A stretch of 64,000 nt of DNA from NCBI RefSeq assembly GCF_000292245.2, contig NZ_ALPT02000015.1, positions 1-64,000 on the forward strand, given 5' to 3'. Shown here piece after piece: positions 1 to 8,719 of this stretch. Source of the DNA: Alkalihalobacillus alcalophilus ATCC 27647 = CGMCC 1.3604 (GTDB taxonomy: Bacteria > Bacillota > Bacilli > Bacillales > Bacillaceae_D). The notes below the pieces were generated by a model. The model had not been told where the DNA came from. It saw nothing but the letters and a program-made list of their open reading frames with translations, and made no database searches. The position numbers and the translations under genes were made by a program. Each line of letters opens with the position of its first letter. Position 1 is the stretch's first letter.

Positions 1-59
1 AATTAAGGATCAACGCTAAGTTCGCGCCATCCTGCCGCAACGCCTTGTACCCACTTCCT

Positions 60-271
60 GTGGGCAGGGGCGGCTGATGAAGACGCTCTTTGTCTTCACT
101 CAGACGAACCGATTTTTCTCGAGCTTCTAACAGGCGTAGCTGGATTGATATAAAGCGTAGTCCGTTTGCTTAGAAGCGAGAAAAAATACAGGGCTGACTA
201 GAAAGTCGCTTTTTGACTTTATAGGCAGACCGATTTTTCTCAAGCTTCTAACGGACGCAGCTGAACTAATA
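60..271. repeat. Imperfect 121-bp direct repeat downstream of hemB
   Basis: Two related units, at about 73-150 and 194-271, share the core cgatttttctc-agcttctaac (from 110 and from 231), so the offset is 121 bp. Each unit also has a short hairpin. One is AAGAC-loop-GTCTT and the other AAGTC-loop-GACTT, so the stem is kept by a paired change. The tract lies beyond the hemB stop, where hemL would follow in the B. subtilis order; no gene is seen in these 272 bases. Confidence 0.55.
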
Positions 272-272
272 C

Positions 273-1250
273 TTACCCCTTCAGCCATTTAGCGGCATCT
301 TTGGCATGGTATGTTAAAATAATGTCGGCTCCGGCACGCTTCATGCTCATCAGCTTTTCTAATACAATTTCTCTTTCATCAACCCAACCATTTTCACTAG
401 CCGCTTTAATCATTGCATATTCACCACTCACATTATAAGCAACTACTGGATAACCAGAGAGATCCTTTACTTCACGGATGATATCTAAATAAGAGAGGGC
501 TGGTTTCACAATGAGGAAATCGGCTCCTTCTTCAATATCAGACTGTGCTTCTCTAATCGCTTCCAGACGGTTTGCTGGGTCCATTTGGTACGTTTTACGA
601 TCTCCAAATTGTGGTGTACTATGAGCCGCATCACGGAATGGACCATAAAAAGCAGAGGCATATTTGACCGCATAAGACATAATCGGTACATCCTCAAAAC
701 CTGCTTGATCAAGACCATGACGAATCGCTGCGACAAATCCATCCATCATATTCGATGGTGCAATAATATCGGCTCCTGCTTTTGCTTGTGATACCGCTGT
801 TTGAGCTAATAAATCAAGCGTTGGATCGTTTAATACTTTGCCTTCTTTTACGATTCCACAATGACCATGATCAGTAAACTGACACAAACATGTATCGGCA
901 ATAACGGTTAGTTCTGGATGACGCTCTTTAATTTGACGAATCGCTTTTTGGACGATTCCTTCATCGTCATAAGCAGAAGAACCGACTTCATCCTTTGTTT
1001 TTGGAACACCAAATAAAATGACCGATTGAATTCCGAGTTCAACCACTTCATCAATTTCATCATTTAACAAATCCAATGACCATTGATACACATTTGGCAT
1101 TGATTTGATTTCATTTTTAATATTTTCGCCCTCAACAACAAAAAGAGGATGAATAAAATCATGAGCACTTATTTGTGTCTCTCTTACCATATTACGAATG
1201 CTTCCACTTTGCCTTAAACGACGGTGGCGTTGAAATATTAAGTCTTTCAT
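273..1250 (-). CDS. hemB: Delta-aminolevulinic acid dehydratase (porphobilinogen synthase)
   Basis: Condenses two 5-aminolevulinate molecules to porphobilinogen in cytosolic heme synthesis. The 325 residues are full length. The zinc-binding cysteines are visible at about C121, C123 and C131 in CLCQFTDHGHCG, which marks a zinc-type enzyme. The two active-site lysines lie in MSYAVKYASAF and LIVKPALSYL. It is the last hem gene seen in this operon, and its ATG overlaps the hemD stop as ATGA, so the two are translationally coupled. hemL, next in B. subtilis, would lie beyond the window edge if present. Confidence 0.97.
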   Translation of the reverse strand: MKDLIFQRHRRLRQSGSIRNMVRETQISAHDFIHPLFVVEGENIKNEIKSMPNVYQWSLDLLNDEIDEVVELGIQSVILFGVPKTKDEVGSSAYDDEGIVQKAIRQIKERHPELTVIADTCLCQFTDHGHCGIVKEGKVLNDPTLDLLAQTAVSQAKAGADIIAPSNMMDGFVAAIRHGLDQAGFEDVPIMSYAVKYASAFYGPFRDAAHSTPQFGDRKTYQMDPANRLEAIREAQSDIEEGADFLIVKPALSYLDIIREVKDLSGYPVVAYNVSGEYAMIKAASENGWVDEREIVLEKLMSMKRAGADIILTYHAKDAAKWLKG

Positions 1251-2032
1251 TTACTTTTCTCCTCCTCATAGTAAGCGATAATCGAGTTTAGTAAATCGTC
1301 TACCGTAAATTGACTTGGCATAATCGTAACAGGAAAATGATATTGTTCACATGTTTTCGCGGCAATCGGTCCAATGCAAGCGACTTTCCAGTGATAATCT
1401 TCAAAGAACAAATCATTATCCTCAAGCAGTCGGGCAAAATGGTGAACAGTAGACGAGCTTGTAAAAGTAATCAAATCGATGTCATGAAAAGGCAAATGTT
1501 TAAATCGACTTGAAGCTGCTTCAGGCAATACCGTATGATAAATCGTCACAGTGACAACTTTTTTAACAACTTTTGATAACTGTTCCATTAACAGTTTGCG
1601 CCCAAGTCTGCCACGAATAATTAAAACAGATTGTTCATTTGTCACTTGTTCTTTTAACTCATCCGATAGCTGTTCAGCAACAAATAGGGTTGGTTTTAAC
1701 TCTATGTCAAGCCCATAGCTGCTTAAAGCTTCTGCTGTTTTTTTTCCAACGACGGCGATTTTCGGCCATTTTTTCGGTTCGATTTTAAATTTCACTAAGG
1801 CATCCATAAAGAACTTCACACCATTTGTACTCGTAAAAACGATCCAATCAAACTGCTCAAAATGACAAATCGCTTCTCGTTCTACTGGTGACAAACCTGT
1901 TCGTTCAAAAGTAATTAATGGTAGCTGATAAATGTCAGCTCCAGCGGACTCAAGCTTTTGCACAAAGCCAGTTGCTTGTTGTTCCGCTCTAGTGACAACG
2001 ATTTTTTTACCTGCCAACACTGTTTTTGTCAC
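1247..2032 (-). CDS. hemD: Uroporphyrinogen-III synthase
   Basis: Closes hydroxymethylbilane with inversion of ring D to give uroporphyrinogen III. The protein is 261 residues, usual for the family, which is poorly conserved. Recognisable parts are the N-terminal VLAGKKIVVTRAEQQA, FDWIVFTSTNGVKFF and the C-terminal DLITFTSSSTVHHF. The call also rests on its place between hemC (2-bp gap) and hemB (ATGA overlap). No defect is seen. Confidence 0.95.
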   Translation of the reverse strand: MTKTVLAGKKIVVTRAEQQATGFVQKLESAGADIYQLPLITFERTGLSPVEREAICHFEQFDWIVFTSTNGVKFFMDALVKFKIEPKKWPKIAVVGKKTAEALSSYGLDIELKPTLFVAEQLSDELKEQVTNEQSVLIIRGRLGRKLLMEQLSKVVKKVVTVTIYHTVLPEAASSRFKHLPFHDIDLITFTSSSTVHHFARLLEDNDLFFEDYHWKVACIGPIAAKTCEQYHFPVTIMPSQFTVDDLLNSIIAYYEEEKSK

Positions 2033-2034
2033 GA

Positions 2035-2967
2035 CTATTCGCCGCTTTCCTTTTTAACTTTATCTAAGATTTCACGAGCTCCTTGCTCAAGCAATGTGTT
2101 AGCAATGGAAACACCTAACTCAACAGGCTCATTTCCAACTCTTGTTTCTTTTAAAATCGTTTTACCATCCGGCGATCCCACTAAAGCGGTCAAAGAAATA
2201 TCGCCATTCTCTTGCAAAGTACCATAAGCCGCAATTGGCACTTGACAACCACCTTCAATTTTATGTAAAAAGGCACGCTCTGCCGTAACGATACGCTCTG
2301 TAATCGTATCATTAATTTCAGCTAAAAGCTGCTTCACTTCCTCATCATCTGAACGACACTCGATCCCTAGAGCTCCTTGCCCAACAGCCGGAATACACGT
2401 CTCTGTATCAAGATACTCTGTTACAAGCTCTTCTGAATAACCTAGCCTTTTTAAACCAGCTGCTGCTAAAATAATCGCATCAAAGTTTTCATCCTCTAAT
2501 TTGCTAAGTCTTGTCTCTACATTTCCGCGAATCCACTGAATTTCTAAATCAGGACGCTCTGCCAATAATTGAGCTGAACGACGTAAACTACTCGTCCCTA
2601 CTATAGAACCGCTTGGTAGATCAGCAAGTTTCACATGATTATTTGAAATTAAGGCATCACGTGGATCTTCACGCTCCGGTACCGCTCCAATTGTAAAACC
2701 TGGTTGCAGCTCGGAAGGAACATCCTTCATACTATGAACCGCCATATCAATCTCACCATCTGCTAAAGCACGTTCAATCTCTTTAACAAATAAACCTTTA
2801 CCACCGACTTTTGATAACGTCACATCTAAAATCCGATCACCTTTTGTCACAATCTTCTTCACTTCAAACTCAAAAGGAGCCCCCACCTTCTTTAACTGGT
2901 CAATAACCCAGTTCGTTTGTGTTAAAGCAAGATTACTTTTTCTTGAACCAATCACTATTTTTCTCAT
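2035..2967 (-). CDS. hemC: Hydroxymethylbilane synthase (porphobilinogen deaminase)
   Basis: Polymerises four porphobilinogens into hydroxymethylbilane. The dipyrromethane cofactor is attached to a conserved cysteine, here C241 in EGGCQVPIAAYG. The N-terminal IVIGSRKSNLALTQT, the arginine-rich GTSSLRRSAQL and GNVETRLSKL are typical. The ATG at 2967 was chosen over the TTG three bases upstream because AGGAGG sits at a better distance. The length is 310 residues. It is third in the hemAXCDB operon. Confidence 0.96.
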   Translation of the reverse strand: MRKIVIGSRKSNLALTQTNWVIDQLKKVGAPFEFEVKKIVTKGDRILDVTLSKVGGKGLFVKEIERALADGEIDMAVHSMKDVPSELQPGFTIGAVPEREDPRDALISNNHVKLADLPSGSIVGTSSLRRSAQLLAERPDLEIQWIRGNVETRLSKLEDENFDAIILAAAGLKRLGYSEELVTEYLDTETCIPAVGQGALGIECRSDDEEVKQLLAEINDTITERIVTAERAFLHKIEGGCQVPIAAYGTLQENGDISLTALVGSPDGKTILKETRVGNEPVELGVSIANTLLEQGAREILDKVKKESGE

Positions 2968-3007
2968 CAAAATCCTCCGTTCTGCATTCCGTTACTAACT
3001 TCCTTAT

Positions 3008-3820
3008 TTACCATAAATGAAAACTTGTATACTGGCTTGATAAAAAATAATTAATACATAAAACTAAAAAACCTGCGATATTTAAAAGAGCAAAACCATA
3101 TCCTTGCTTATGCTTCACTACCCTATTATACAGGTAAACGAGATAAATCAATAATGTCAGGAAGGAAGATAAAACTTTCGGATCAAACCACTGGAACTCA
3201 TCCAGTTGAACAGTTGCCCAAATATACCCTTGGATAATACCAATTAATAAGAGTGGAGCTCCTATCATCGTAAAAATGAATGCCATTTTATCTAAACTTG
3301 TTAACGATCCAAATCGTTGCAAGCGCTTGCCCCACTTTTTTCTTTTCAGCATTTGATGCTGAATAACATACATAATCGAATAAGCAAATGCCAATGTAAA
3401 AGCGGCATATGATAAAAAGATAAAACTAATATGAATGAGTAACAATTCCAAACTTAATAAACTATGAAGAGCCTCTAGTCGATCGATATTCCTCGGAAAT
3501 AGACTAAACGCTAACATCGCAAACCCAACAAGATTTGTAAAAAACACGATAAAATCAACACGGAAATACCAATTAATCACAAGAGAAACCGTCACTACGG
3601 TCCAAGCATAAAAAAATAAGCCATCCAATGAGCTAATAGCCAAAACTTGGCCTAATGAAATCGCTCGGATAATAAAATAGCCCGTTTGCAAAAGCCACAC
3701 AACGGAAAGCAACCAGAAAGCCACTCTATTGACCTTCCGGTTGTTTTGTAAAAAATCGATAAAATAACAAAAGACACTTAAGCTATACAATACAATCGTA
3801 ATAGGATAAATCCAATTCAC
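3008..3820 (-). CDS. hemX: HemX, integral membrane protein of the heme operon (CcsA/ResC-like fold)
   Basis: A 270-residue protein with about eight hydrophobic segments, resembling the cytochrome c assembly (CcsA/HemX) family. In B. subtilis HemX lowers the cellular level of HemA (glutamyl-tRNA reductase) and is not an enzyme of the pathway. It sits directly after hemA with a 19-bp gap and before hemC, as in B. subtilis. Its exact biochemical role is known only through that homology. Confidence 0.93.
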   Translation of the reverse strand: MNWIYPITIVLYSLSVFCYFIDFLQNNRKVNRVAFWLLSVVWLLQTGYFIIRAISLGQVLAISSLDGLFFYAWTVVTVSLVINWYFRVDFIVFFTNLVGFAMLAFSLFPRNIDRLEALHSLLSLELLLIHISFIFLSYAAFTLAFAYSIMYVIQHQMLKRKKWGKRLQRFGSLTSLDKMAFIFTMIGAPLLLIGIIQGYIWATVQLDEFQWFDPKVLSSFLTLLIYLVYLYNRVVKHKQGYGFALLNIAGFLVLCINYFLSSQYTSFHLW

Positions 3821-3839
3821 GAGCCGTCATCCCTCTTCA

Positions 3840-5222
3840 TTAAGAGCGTACAGCAGCTTTTTGTCTAGGCTTGGCTACTGCTATTTCTTGTTTTTTGGCA
3901 TTCTCCCATTGCTCTTCGGCCTTGATGATCCGTTCTTGTTGTTGTTGGGCTTCTAATTCAGCCTCTAACGCAAAGATTTTCGTAAACATTTCAAGAGCTT
4001 CTTCTGCTTTTTCTTCACCTGCAAGCTCTTTCACCCGAGTAACTGGATCACGAAGCAGTTGATTCACAATACTCTTCGTATGTTTACTTAATACTTTACG
4101 TTCACGTTCCGTTAAATCAGGCATTTTCCGCTCAATGCTTTCCATCGTCTCCGCTTGAACAGCTAACGCCTTTGTACGTAAAGCCGTAATAATTGGAACA
4201 ACACCAAGCATACTTAACCATGACTTAAATTCAACGAGCTCTGCTTCCATCATTAACTCAATTTTATCCGCTTCTCTTTTCCGTTCAGCTAAATTCGCTT
4301 CAACGATGTTTTGCAAATCATCGATATCATATAAATAAACATCATCAAATGAAGCAATCTCAGGGTCTAAATCACGTGGGACCGCAATATCAACCATAAA
4401 TAACGGTTTGCCTTTTCTTTGTTTCATTACATTTTCAATCATCGATTTTGTAATCACAAAACCACGTGCCCCTGTTGATGTTATGAGAATATCAACTTCT
4501 GATAAGGCTTTTTCTAACTGTTCATAGGCTCTTGCCTGACCAGCAAAACGAAGGGCAAGCTCCTCCGCTTTTTCCATCGTTCGATTAATAACGGTAATAT
4601 CTTTAGCTCCATTACCGTGTAGGTGCTTAGCTGTCAGTTCACTCATTTTTCCTGCACCTAAAATTAGCACATGCTTGTTCGAAAAATCACCAAAGATTTT
4701 TTTTCCTAACTCAACCGCAGCATAACTAACGGATACAGCGTGCTTCCCAATATCTGTCTTTGAGTGAGCACGTTTAGCAAATGTGATCGCTTGCTTAAAT
4801 AAATGATTAAAAATCGTACCTGTCACTTGTTGACCTTGAGCAAATAAAAAGCTATTACGAACTTGTCCGAGAATTTGGGTTTCCCCTAAAATCATCGAAT
4901 CGAGTCCAGAAGCTACTTTTAATAAATGTTCAACGGCATGCTCTTCTTCTCGAATATCTAAATACATCGAGAAATCATCCTTAGGCATGTTGAACCATTC
5001 CGCCAAAAATGTCTTCGTATAATGGCGGCCTGTATGTAGTTGATCGGCAACCACATAAATTTCCGTACGATTACAGGTAGATATAATGACACACTCTAAA
5101 ATGCTTTTAGAATTTCTTAATTTCTTTAAAGCATTAGGTAGTTCCTCATCACTAAATGTGAACCTTTCTCTCATCTCGACAGGAGCCGTTTTGTAATTCA
5201 ACCCAACTAGCAGCATAAACAT
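3840..5222 (-). CDS. hemA: Glutamyl-tRNA reductase
   Basis: Reduces glutamyl-tRNA(Glu) to glutamate-1-semialdehyde with NADPH, the first committed step of C5 heme synthesis. The catalytic cysteine is in IISTCNRTEIY. The NADPH-binding Rossmann segment is VLILGAGKMSEL, and a helical dimerisation domain follows. I place the start at 5222 (ATG TTT ATG) because a GGGGGGTGA ribosome site lies 8 bases upstream; this gives about 460 residues. The upstream TTG at 5246 would include the ribosome site. First gene of the operon, with a PerR-like box upstream. Confidence 0.96.
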   Translation of the reverse strand: MFMLLVGLNYKTAPVEMRERFTFSDEELPNALKKLRNSKSILECVIISTCNRTEIYVVADQLHTGRHYTKTFLAEWFNMPKDDFSMYLDIREEEHAVEHLLKVASGLDSMILGETQILGQVRNSFLFAQGQQVTGTIFNHLFKQAITFAKRAHSKTDIGKHAVSVSYAAVELGKKIFGDFSNKHVLILGAGKMSELTAKHLHGNGAKDITVINRTMEKAEELALRFAGQARAYEQLEKALSEVDILITSTGARGFVITKSMIENVMKQRKGKPLFMVDIAVPRDLDPEIASFDDVYLYDIDDLQNIVEANLAERKREADKIELMMEAELVEFKSWLSMLGVVPIITALRTKALAVQAETMESIERKMPDLTERERKVLSKHTKSIVNQLLRDPVTRVKELAGEEKAEEALEMFTKIFALEAELEAQQQQERIIKAEEQWENAKKQEIAVAKPRQKAAVRS

Positions 5223-5369
5223 CCTGTCGCTCACCCCCCTAATCAATTTTAGCTCATTGGTTGCGCTTATCGTATTAAACGGAGTGAACCATTTAAAACA
5301 AAAACACCGACACTGTTATATGTTTTTACATAATATAAAATTCCATCAGGACTTCCATTTATCTCTTAT

Positions 5370-5384
5370 TTATAATAATTATTA
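5370..5384. promoter_or_regulatory. PerR-like box upstream of hemA
   Basis: TTATAATAATTATTA matches the PerR consensus TTATAATnATTATAA at 14 of 15 positions. It lies 148 bases upstream of the hemA start. In B. subtilis the hemAXCDBL operon is repressed by PerR, so the site is where it would be expected. The rest of 5223-5656 is AT-rich leader and promoter DNA in which I see no gene. Confidence 0.6.
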
Positions 5385-5656
5385 TATCATGGATCATCTC
5401 GCACATAAAAATAAATTGTGAACAATAAATGACGCATTTCCTTAGTAAAATAAGGATTTCTTTGTAAAATAATGAATGACAACCTTACAATAAACGTTCA
5501 TTTTCTCATTCCTAGCATATCCAAATCGACAAATTTTATCCGACCTATCCATTCCCCTATCTGATTTTACCACACTCTTTATAATAATTCTAATTTAATT
5601 TTTTCTCTCTATTTCTAAAATGATGTAAGTATGATGAACTAAAAAGTTAAACCAAA

Positions 5657-5697
5657 ATAGGCTGCTGCAATCCTAATCGATCGCAACAGCCTTTTCT
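5657..5697. terminator. Terminator after engB
   Basis: An inverted repeat, aggctgctgcaatc paired with gatcgcaacagcct, is flanked by A and T runs on both sides. It ends the lonA-engB transcript on the minus strand and also isolates the hemA promoter region. Confidence 0.75.
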
Positions 5698-5703
5698 AAT
5701 AAC

Positions 5704-6291
5704 CTATTTTCCGATATAGTGGAGGATTTTTCGCCATGCCTCTTCTTTACCGTTGCCTGTTTCTGAAGAAAATAAAACGACGGGATCTTCAGGGTGTTTA
5801 TTCAATTCCTTTTCGATTACTTTTTGATGCTTCTGCCATTTCCCTTTAGGAATTTTATCACTTTTAGTAGCGACGATAATAACGGGAATCTCAAAATGTT
5901 TGAGCCACTCGTACATGAGCTTATCATCCTGTGATGGTTTATGGCGAATATCAATCAGTTGAATAACTGCTTTCAATGGCTCACGTGATTGTAAATACGT
6001 TTCAATCATACGTCCCCATGCTTCACGTTCTGATTTGGATACTTTGGCAAAGCCGTAGCCAGGAACATCAACGAAATAGACCATTTCATTCACCATATAA
6101 AAGTTTAATGTTTGGGTTTTCCCTGGACGTCCTGACGTCCTCGCTAAAGCTTTACGGTTTATCATCTTATTAATAAAAGATGACTTTCCTACATTTGATC
6201 GACCGGCTAAGGCGACTTCTGGCAGCTGTGTATTCGGATATTGTTCTGGTTTAACAGCAACCGTGGCTAATTCTACATTTGTAACCTTCAT
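5704..6291 (-). CDS. engB: Ribosome-biogenesis GTP-binding protein EngB/YsxC
   Basis: Essential Era/Obg-type GTPase that helps assemble the 50S subunit. The 195 residues contain G1 GRSNVGKSSFINK, the G3 motif DVPGYGFA and G4 ATKSDKIP, in order. The ATG overlaps the lonA stop as ATGA, so it is translationally coupled to lonA, as in B. subtilis where ysxC follows lonA. A strong hairpin follows. Confidence 0.96.
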   Translation of the reverse strand: MKVTNVELATVAVKPEQYPNTQLPEVALAGRSNVGKSSFINKMINRKALARTSGRPGKTQTLNFYMVNEMVYFVDVPGYGFAKVSKSEREAWGRMIETYLQSREPLKAVIQLIDIRHKPSQDDKLMYEWLKHFEIPVIIVATKSDKIPKGKWQKHQKVIEKELNKHPEDPVVLFSSETGNGKEEAWRKILHYIGK

Positions 6292-8615
6292 TTTTTCTCT
6301 CCCAATGCATGTTTTAGTACTTCATCTAAATGAGATACTAAAATAAAGTCTAAATCTTTACGAACACTTTCTGGTACATCTTCTAAGTCTTTTTCATTAT
6401 CTTTCGGAATAATAATCGTTTTCAAACCGGCCCGATGAGCACTCATTGATTTTTCCTTCAACCCACCGATCGGTAACACACGTCCACGTAAAGTAATTTC
6501 TCCTGTCATCCCGACTTCTCGCTTAACAGGTCGGTCTGTTAAAGCAGAGATAAGAGCTGTCGCCATTGTGATTCCAGCAGAAGGACCATCCTTAGGAGTC
6601 GCTCCTTCTGGAACATGGATATGAATGTCATTTTCTTCATGAAAATTCGGATTGATCTCTAATTCAGAAGAACGAGATCGAATATAACTAAACGCGGCTT
6701 GAGCTGACTCTTTCATGACATCGCCTAGCTTCCCTGTTAAGGAAAGTTTACCTTTACCCGGCGCTAGCGATACTTCTATTGATAACGTATCTCCACCAGC
6801 TGTTGTGTAAGCGAGCCCTGTTGCGGCACCAATTTGGTCTTCTATTTCTGCTAAACCATAGTGGAAGCGCGGTTTCCCGAGCATTTCCTCGACCATTTTT
6901 TCATTAACGGTTACCCGCTTTTTATTTCCAGACACAATCATTTTTGCGGCTTTACGCGAAATCGCCGCTAGTTGACGTTCAAGTGTCCGTACTCCAGCTT
7001 CTCGCGTATAATGACGGATTATTTTTAACAGTGCTTCATCATTAATTCGTAACATATTACCTGTTAGCCCGTGATCTTTTCTTTGTTTCTTTTGCAAATA
7101 GTTTTTAGCAATTTGCATTTTCTCAAGCTCTGTATAACCAGCAATCGTGATAACTTCCATACGGTCTAATAGTGGTCCAGGAATGGTTCCAATATTATTT
7201 GCTGTTGTCACAAACATCACTTTCGACAAATCATACGGATCTTCAATATAATGATCACTAAACGTGTTGTTTTGTTCCGGATCAAGAACTTCTAATAAAG
7301 CTGAAGACGGATCACCTCTAAAGTCATTGGCCATCTTATCAATTTCATCTAATAAGAAAACAGGATTGACTGTTTCCGCCTTTTTCATTCCTTGAATAAT
7401 ACGTCCGGGCATAGCACCAACATATGTACGACGATGTCCACGAATTTCCGCTTCATCTCTTACCCCACCAAGAGAGATACGCACGAATTTACGACCTAAT
7501 GATCGAGCAATGGATCTGGCAAGTGATGTTTTCCCCACACCAGGAGGTCCAGCTAAACATAAAATCGGTCCTTTTAATTCCCTTGTCAACTGTTGAACCG
7601 CCAAATATTCTAAGACACGTTCTTTAACCTTTTCTAAACCATAATGATCCTTATCCAAAATTTCTTCGGCCCGAATCACGTCTAATTGATCAGTCGTTTC
7701 TTTCGTCCATGGCAATTGAATAAGCCAATCTAAATAGTTACGAAGGACAGAGCTTTCCGCTGCATTTGTTGGCATCTTTTCATATCGGTCCAGTTCCTTT
7801 AAAGCTTTTGTCAAAATAGCCTCTGGCATATCCGAGTTTTCAATCTGCTCCCTTAAAGTAGCGACTTCACCAGTACGCCCTTCTTTATCACCCAACTCTT
7901 TTTGAATGGCCTTCATTTGCTCACGTAAATAATATTCTTTTTGCGTTTTCTCCATTGATTTTTTAACGCGTTGACCGATTTTCTTTTCTAAGCCAAGGAC
8001 TTCTTGTTCATTATTTAAAATTTGAATTAAATGAATAAGTCGCTCCTTAACAGAAGTCATTTCTAAAAGCTGTTGTTTTTCCGATAACTTTAACGGTAAA
8101 TTAGCAGAAACAACATCGGCTAAACGGCTCGGTTCACTAATTTCTTTAATCGTTTGGACTGTTTCAACAGAGATTTTTTTTGAGACTTTTGTATATTGCT
8201 CAAACATTGTCAGCATGTTACGCATGATGGCTTGAATTTCCGGAGATTTGTAAGGATCTTTATCTTCCAAAACGTCCATTTCAACTTCTAAATAATCCTC
8301 GTTGTCTAAAAATTGACTTATTTTGGCTCTTGATAATCCTTCAACATGAACTCGAACTGTACCATTAGGTAACCGTAAAAGCTGACTTATCTTTGCTAAT
8401 GTTCCAATTAAATAAATTTCTTCATCTTTTGGATTATCTATTGAGATATCCTTTTGTGTTGCTAATAAAATTTCATGATCACTATCCATAGCGCTCTCTA
8501 ATGCCTGAACTGACTTTGCTCTTCCTACATCAAGGTGTAACACCATTGATGGAAATACCAGAAGTCCGCGTAAAGGCAGAAGCGGAATTTGCCGTTTCCT
8601 ATTATGTTCGACCAT
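6288..8615 (-). CDS. lonA: ATP-dependent protease LonA
   Basis: Cytosolic AAA+ serine protease that degrades misfolded and regulatory proteins. Domains in order: N-terminal Lon substrate domain (IPLLPLRGLLVFPSMVL), a coiled-coil stretch, the AAA+ module with Walker A GPPGVGKT and Walker B FLLDEIDK, and the C-terminal protease with the serine in DGPSAGIT and the lysine in GGLKEKSMSAHRAG. I chose the ATG at 8615, nine bases after GGGGG, giving 775 residues, close to the B. subtilis length. Two upstream ATGs lack ribosome sites at a usable distance. Confidence 0.97.
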   Translation of the reverse strand: MVEHNRKRQIPLLPLRGLLVFPSMVLHLDVGRAKSVQALESAMDSDHEILLATQKDISIDNPKDEEIYLIGTLAKISQLLRLPNGTVRVHVEGLSRAKISQFLDNEDYLEVEMDVLEDKDPYKSPEIQAIMRNMLTMFEQYTKVSKKISVETVQTIKEISEPSRLADVVSANLPLKLSEKQQLLEMTSVKERLIHLIQILNNEQEVLGLEKKIGQRVKKSMEKTQKEYYLREQMKAIQKELGDKEGRTGEVATLREQIENSDMPEAILTKALKELDRYEKMPTNAAESSVLRNYLDWLIQLPWTKETTDQLDVIRAEEILDKDHYGLEKVKERVLEYLAVQQLTRELKGPILCLAGPPGVGKTSLARSIARSLGRKFVRISLGGVRDEAEIRGHRRTYVGAMPGRIIQGMKKAETVNPVFLLDEIDKMANDFRGDPSSALLEVLDPEQNNTFSDHYIEDPYDLSKVMFVTTANNIGTIPGPLLDRMEVITIAGYTELEKMQIAKNYLQKKQRKDHGLTGNMLRINDEALLKIIRHYTREAGVRTLERQLAAISRKAAKMIVSGNKKRVTVNEKMVEEMLGKPRFHYGLAEIEDQIGAATGLAYTTAGGDTLSIEVSLAPGKGKLSLTGKLGDVMKESAQAAFSYIRSRSSELEINPNFHEENDIHIHVPEGATPKDGPSAGITMATALISALTDRPVKREVGMTGEITLRGRVLPIGGLKEKSMSAHRAGLKTIIIPKDNEKDLEDVPESVRKDLDFILVSHLDEVLKHALGEKK

Positions 8616-8719
8616 CCGCATACACCCCCATCTTTCTGTTTCCAAATTTCTCCTAACTCATTGGCTCATTTTGCTCTAATCTTTCTCAATTTTATCTTAT
8701 CCCCATACCTTTGTCTAAT

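Noticed and set aside
3310..3330. cre-like palindrome ttgcaagcgcttgccc
   Set aside because: It lies inside hemX, with two mismatches to the consensus near one end, and no promoter nearby; probably chance.
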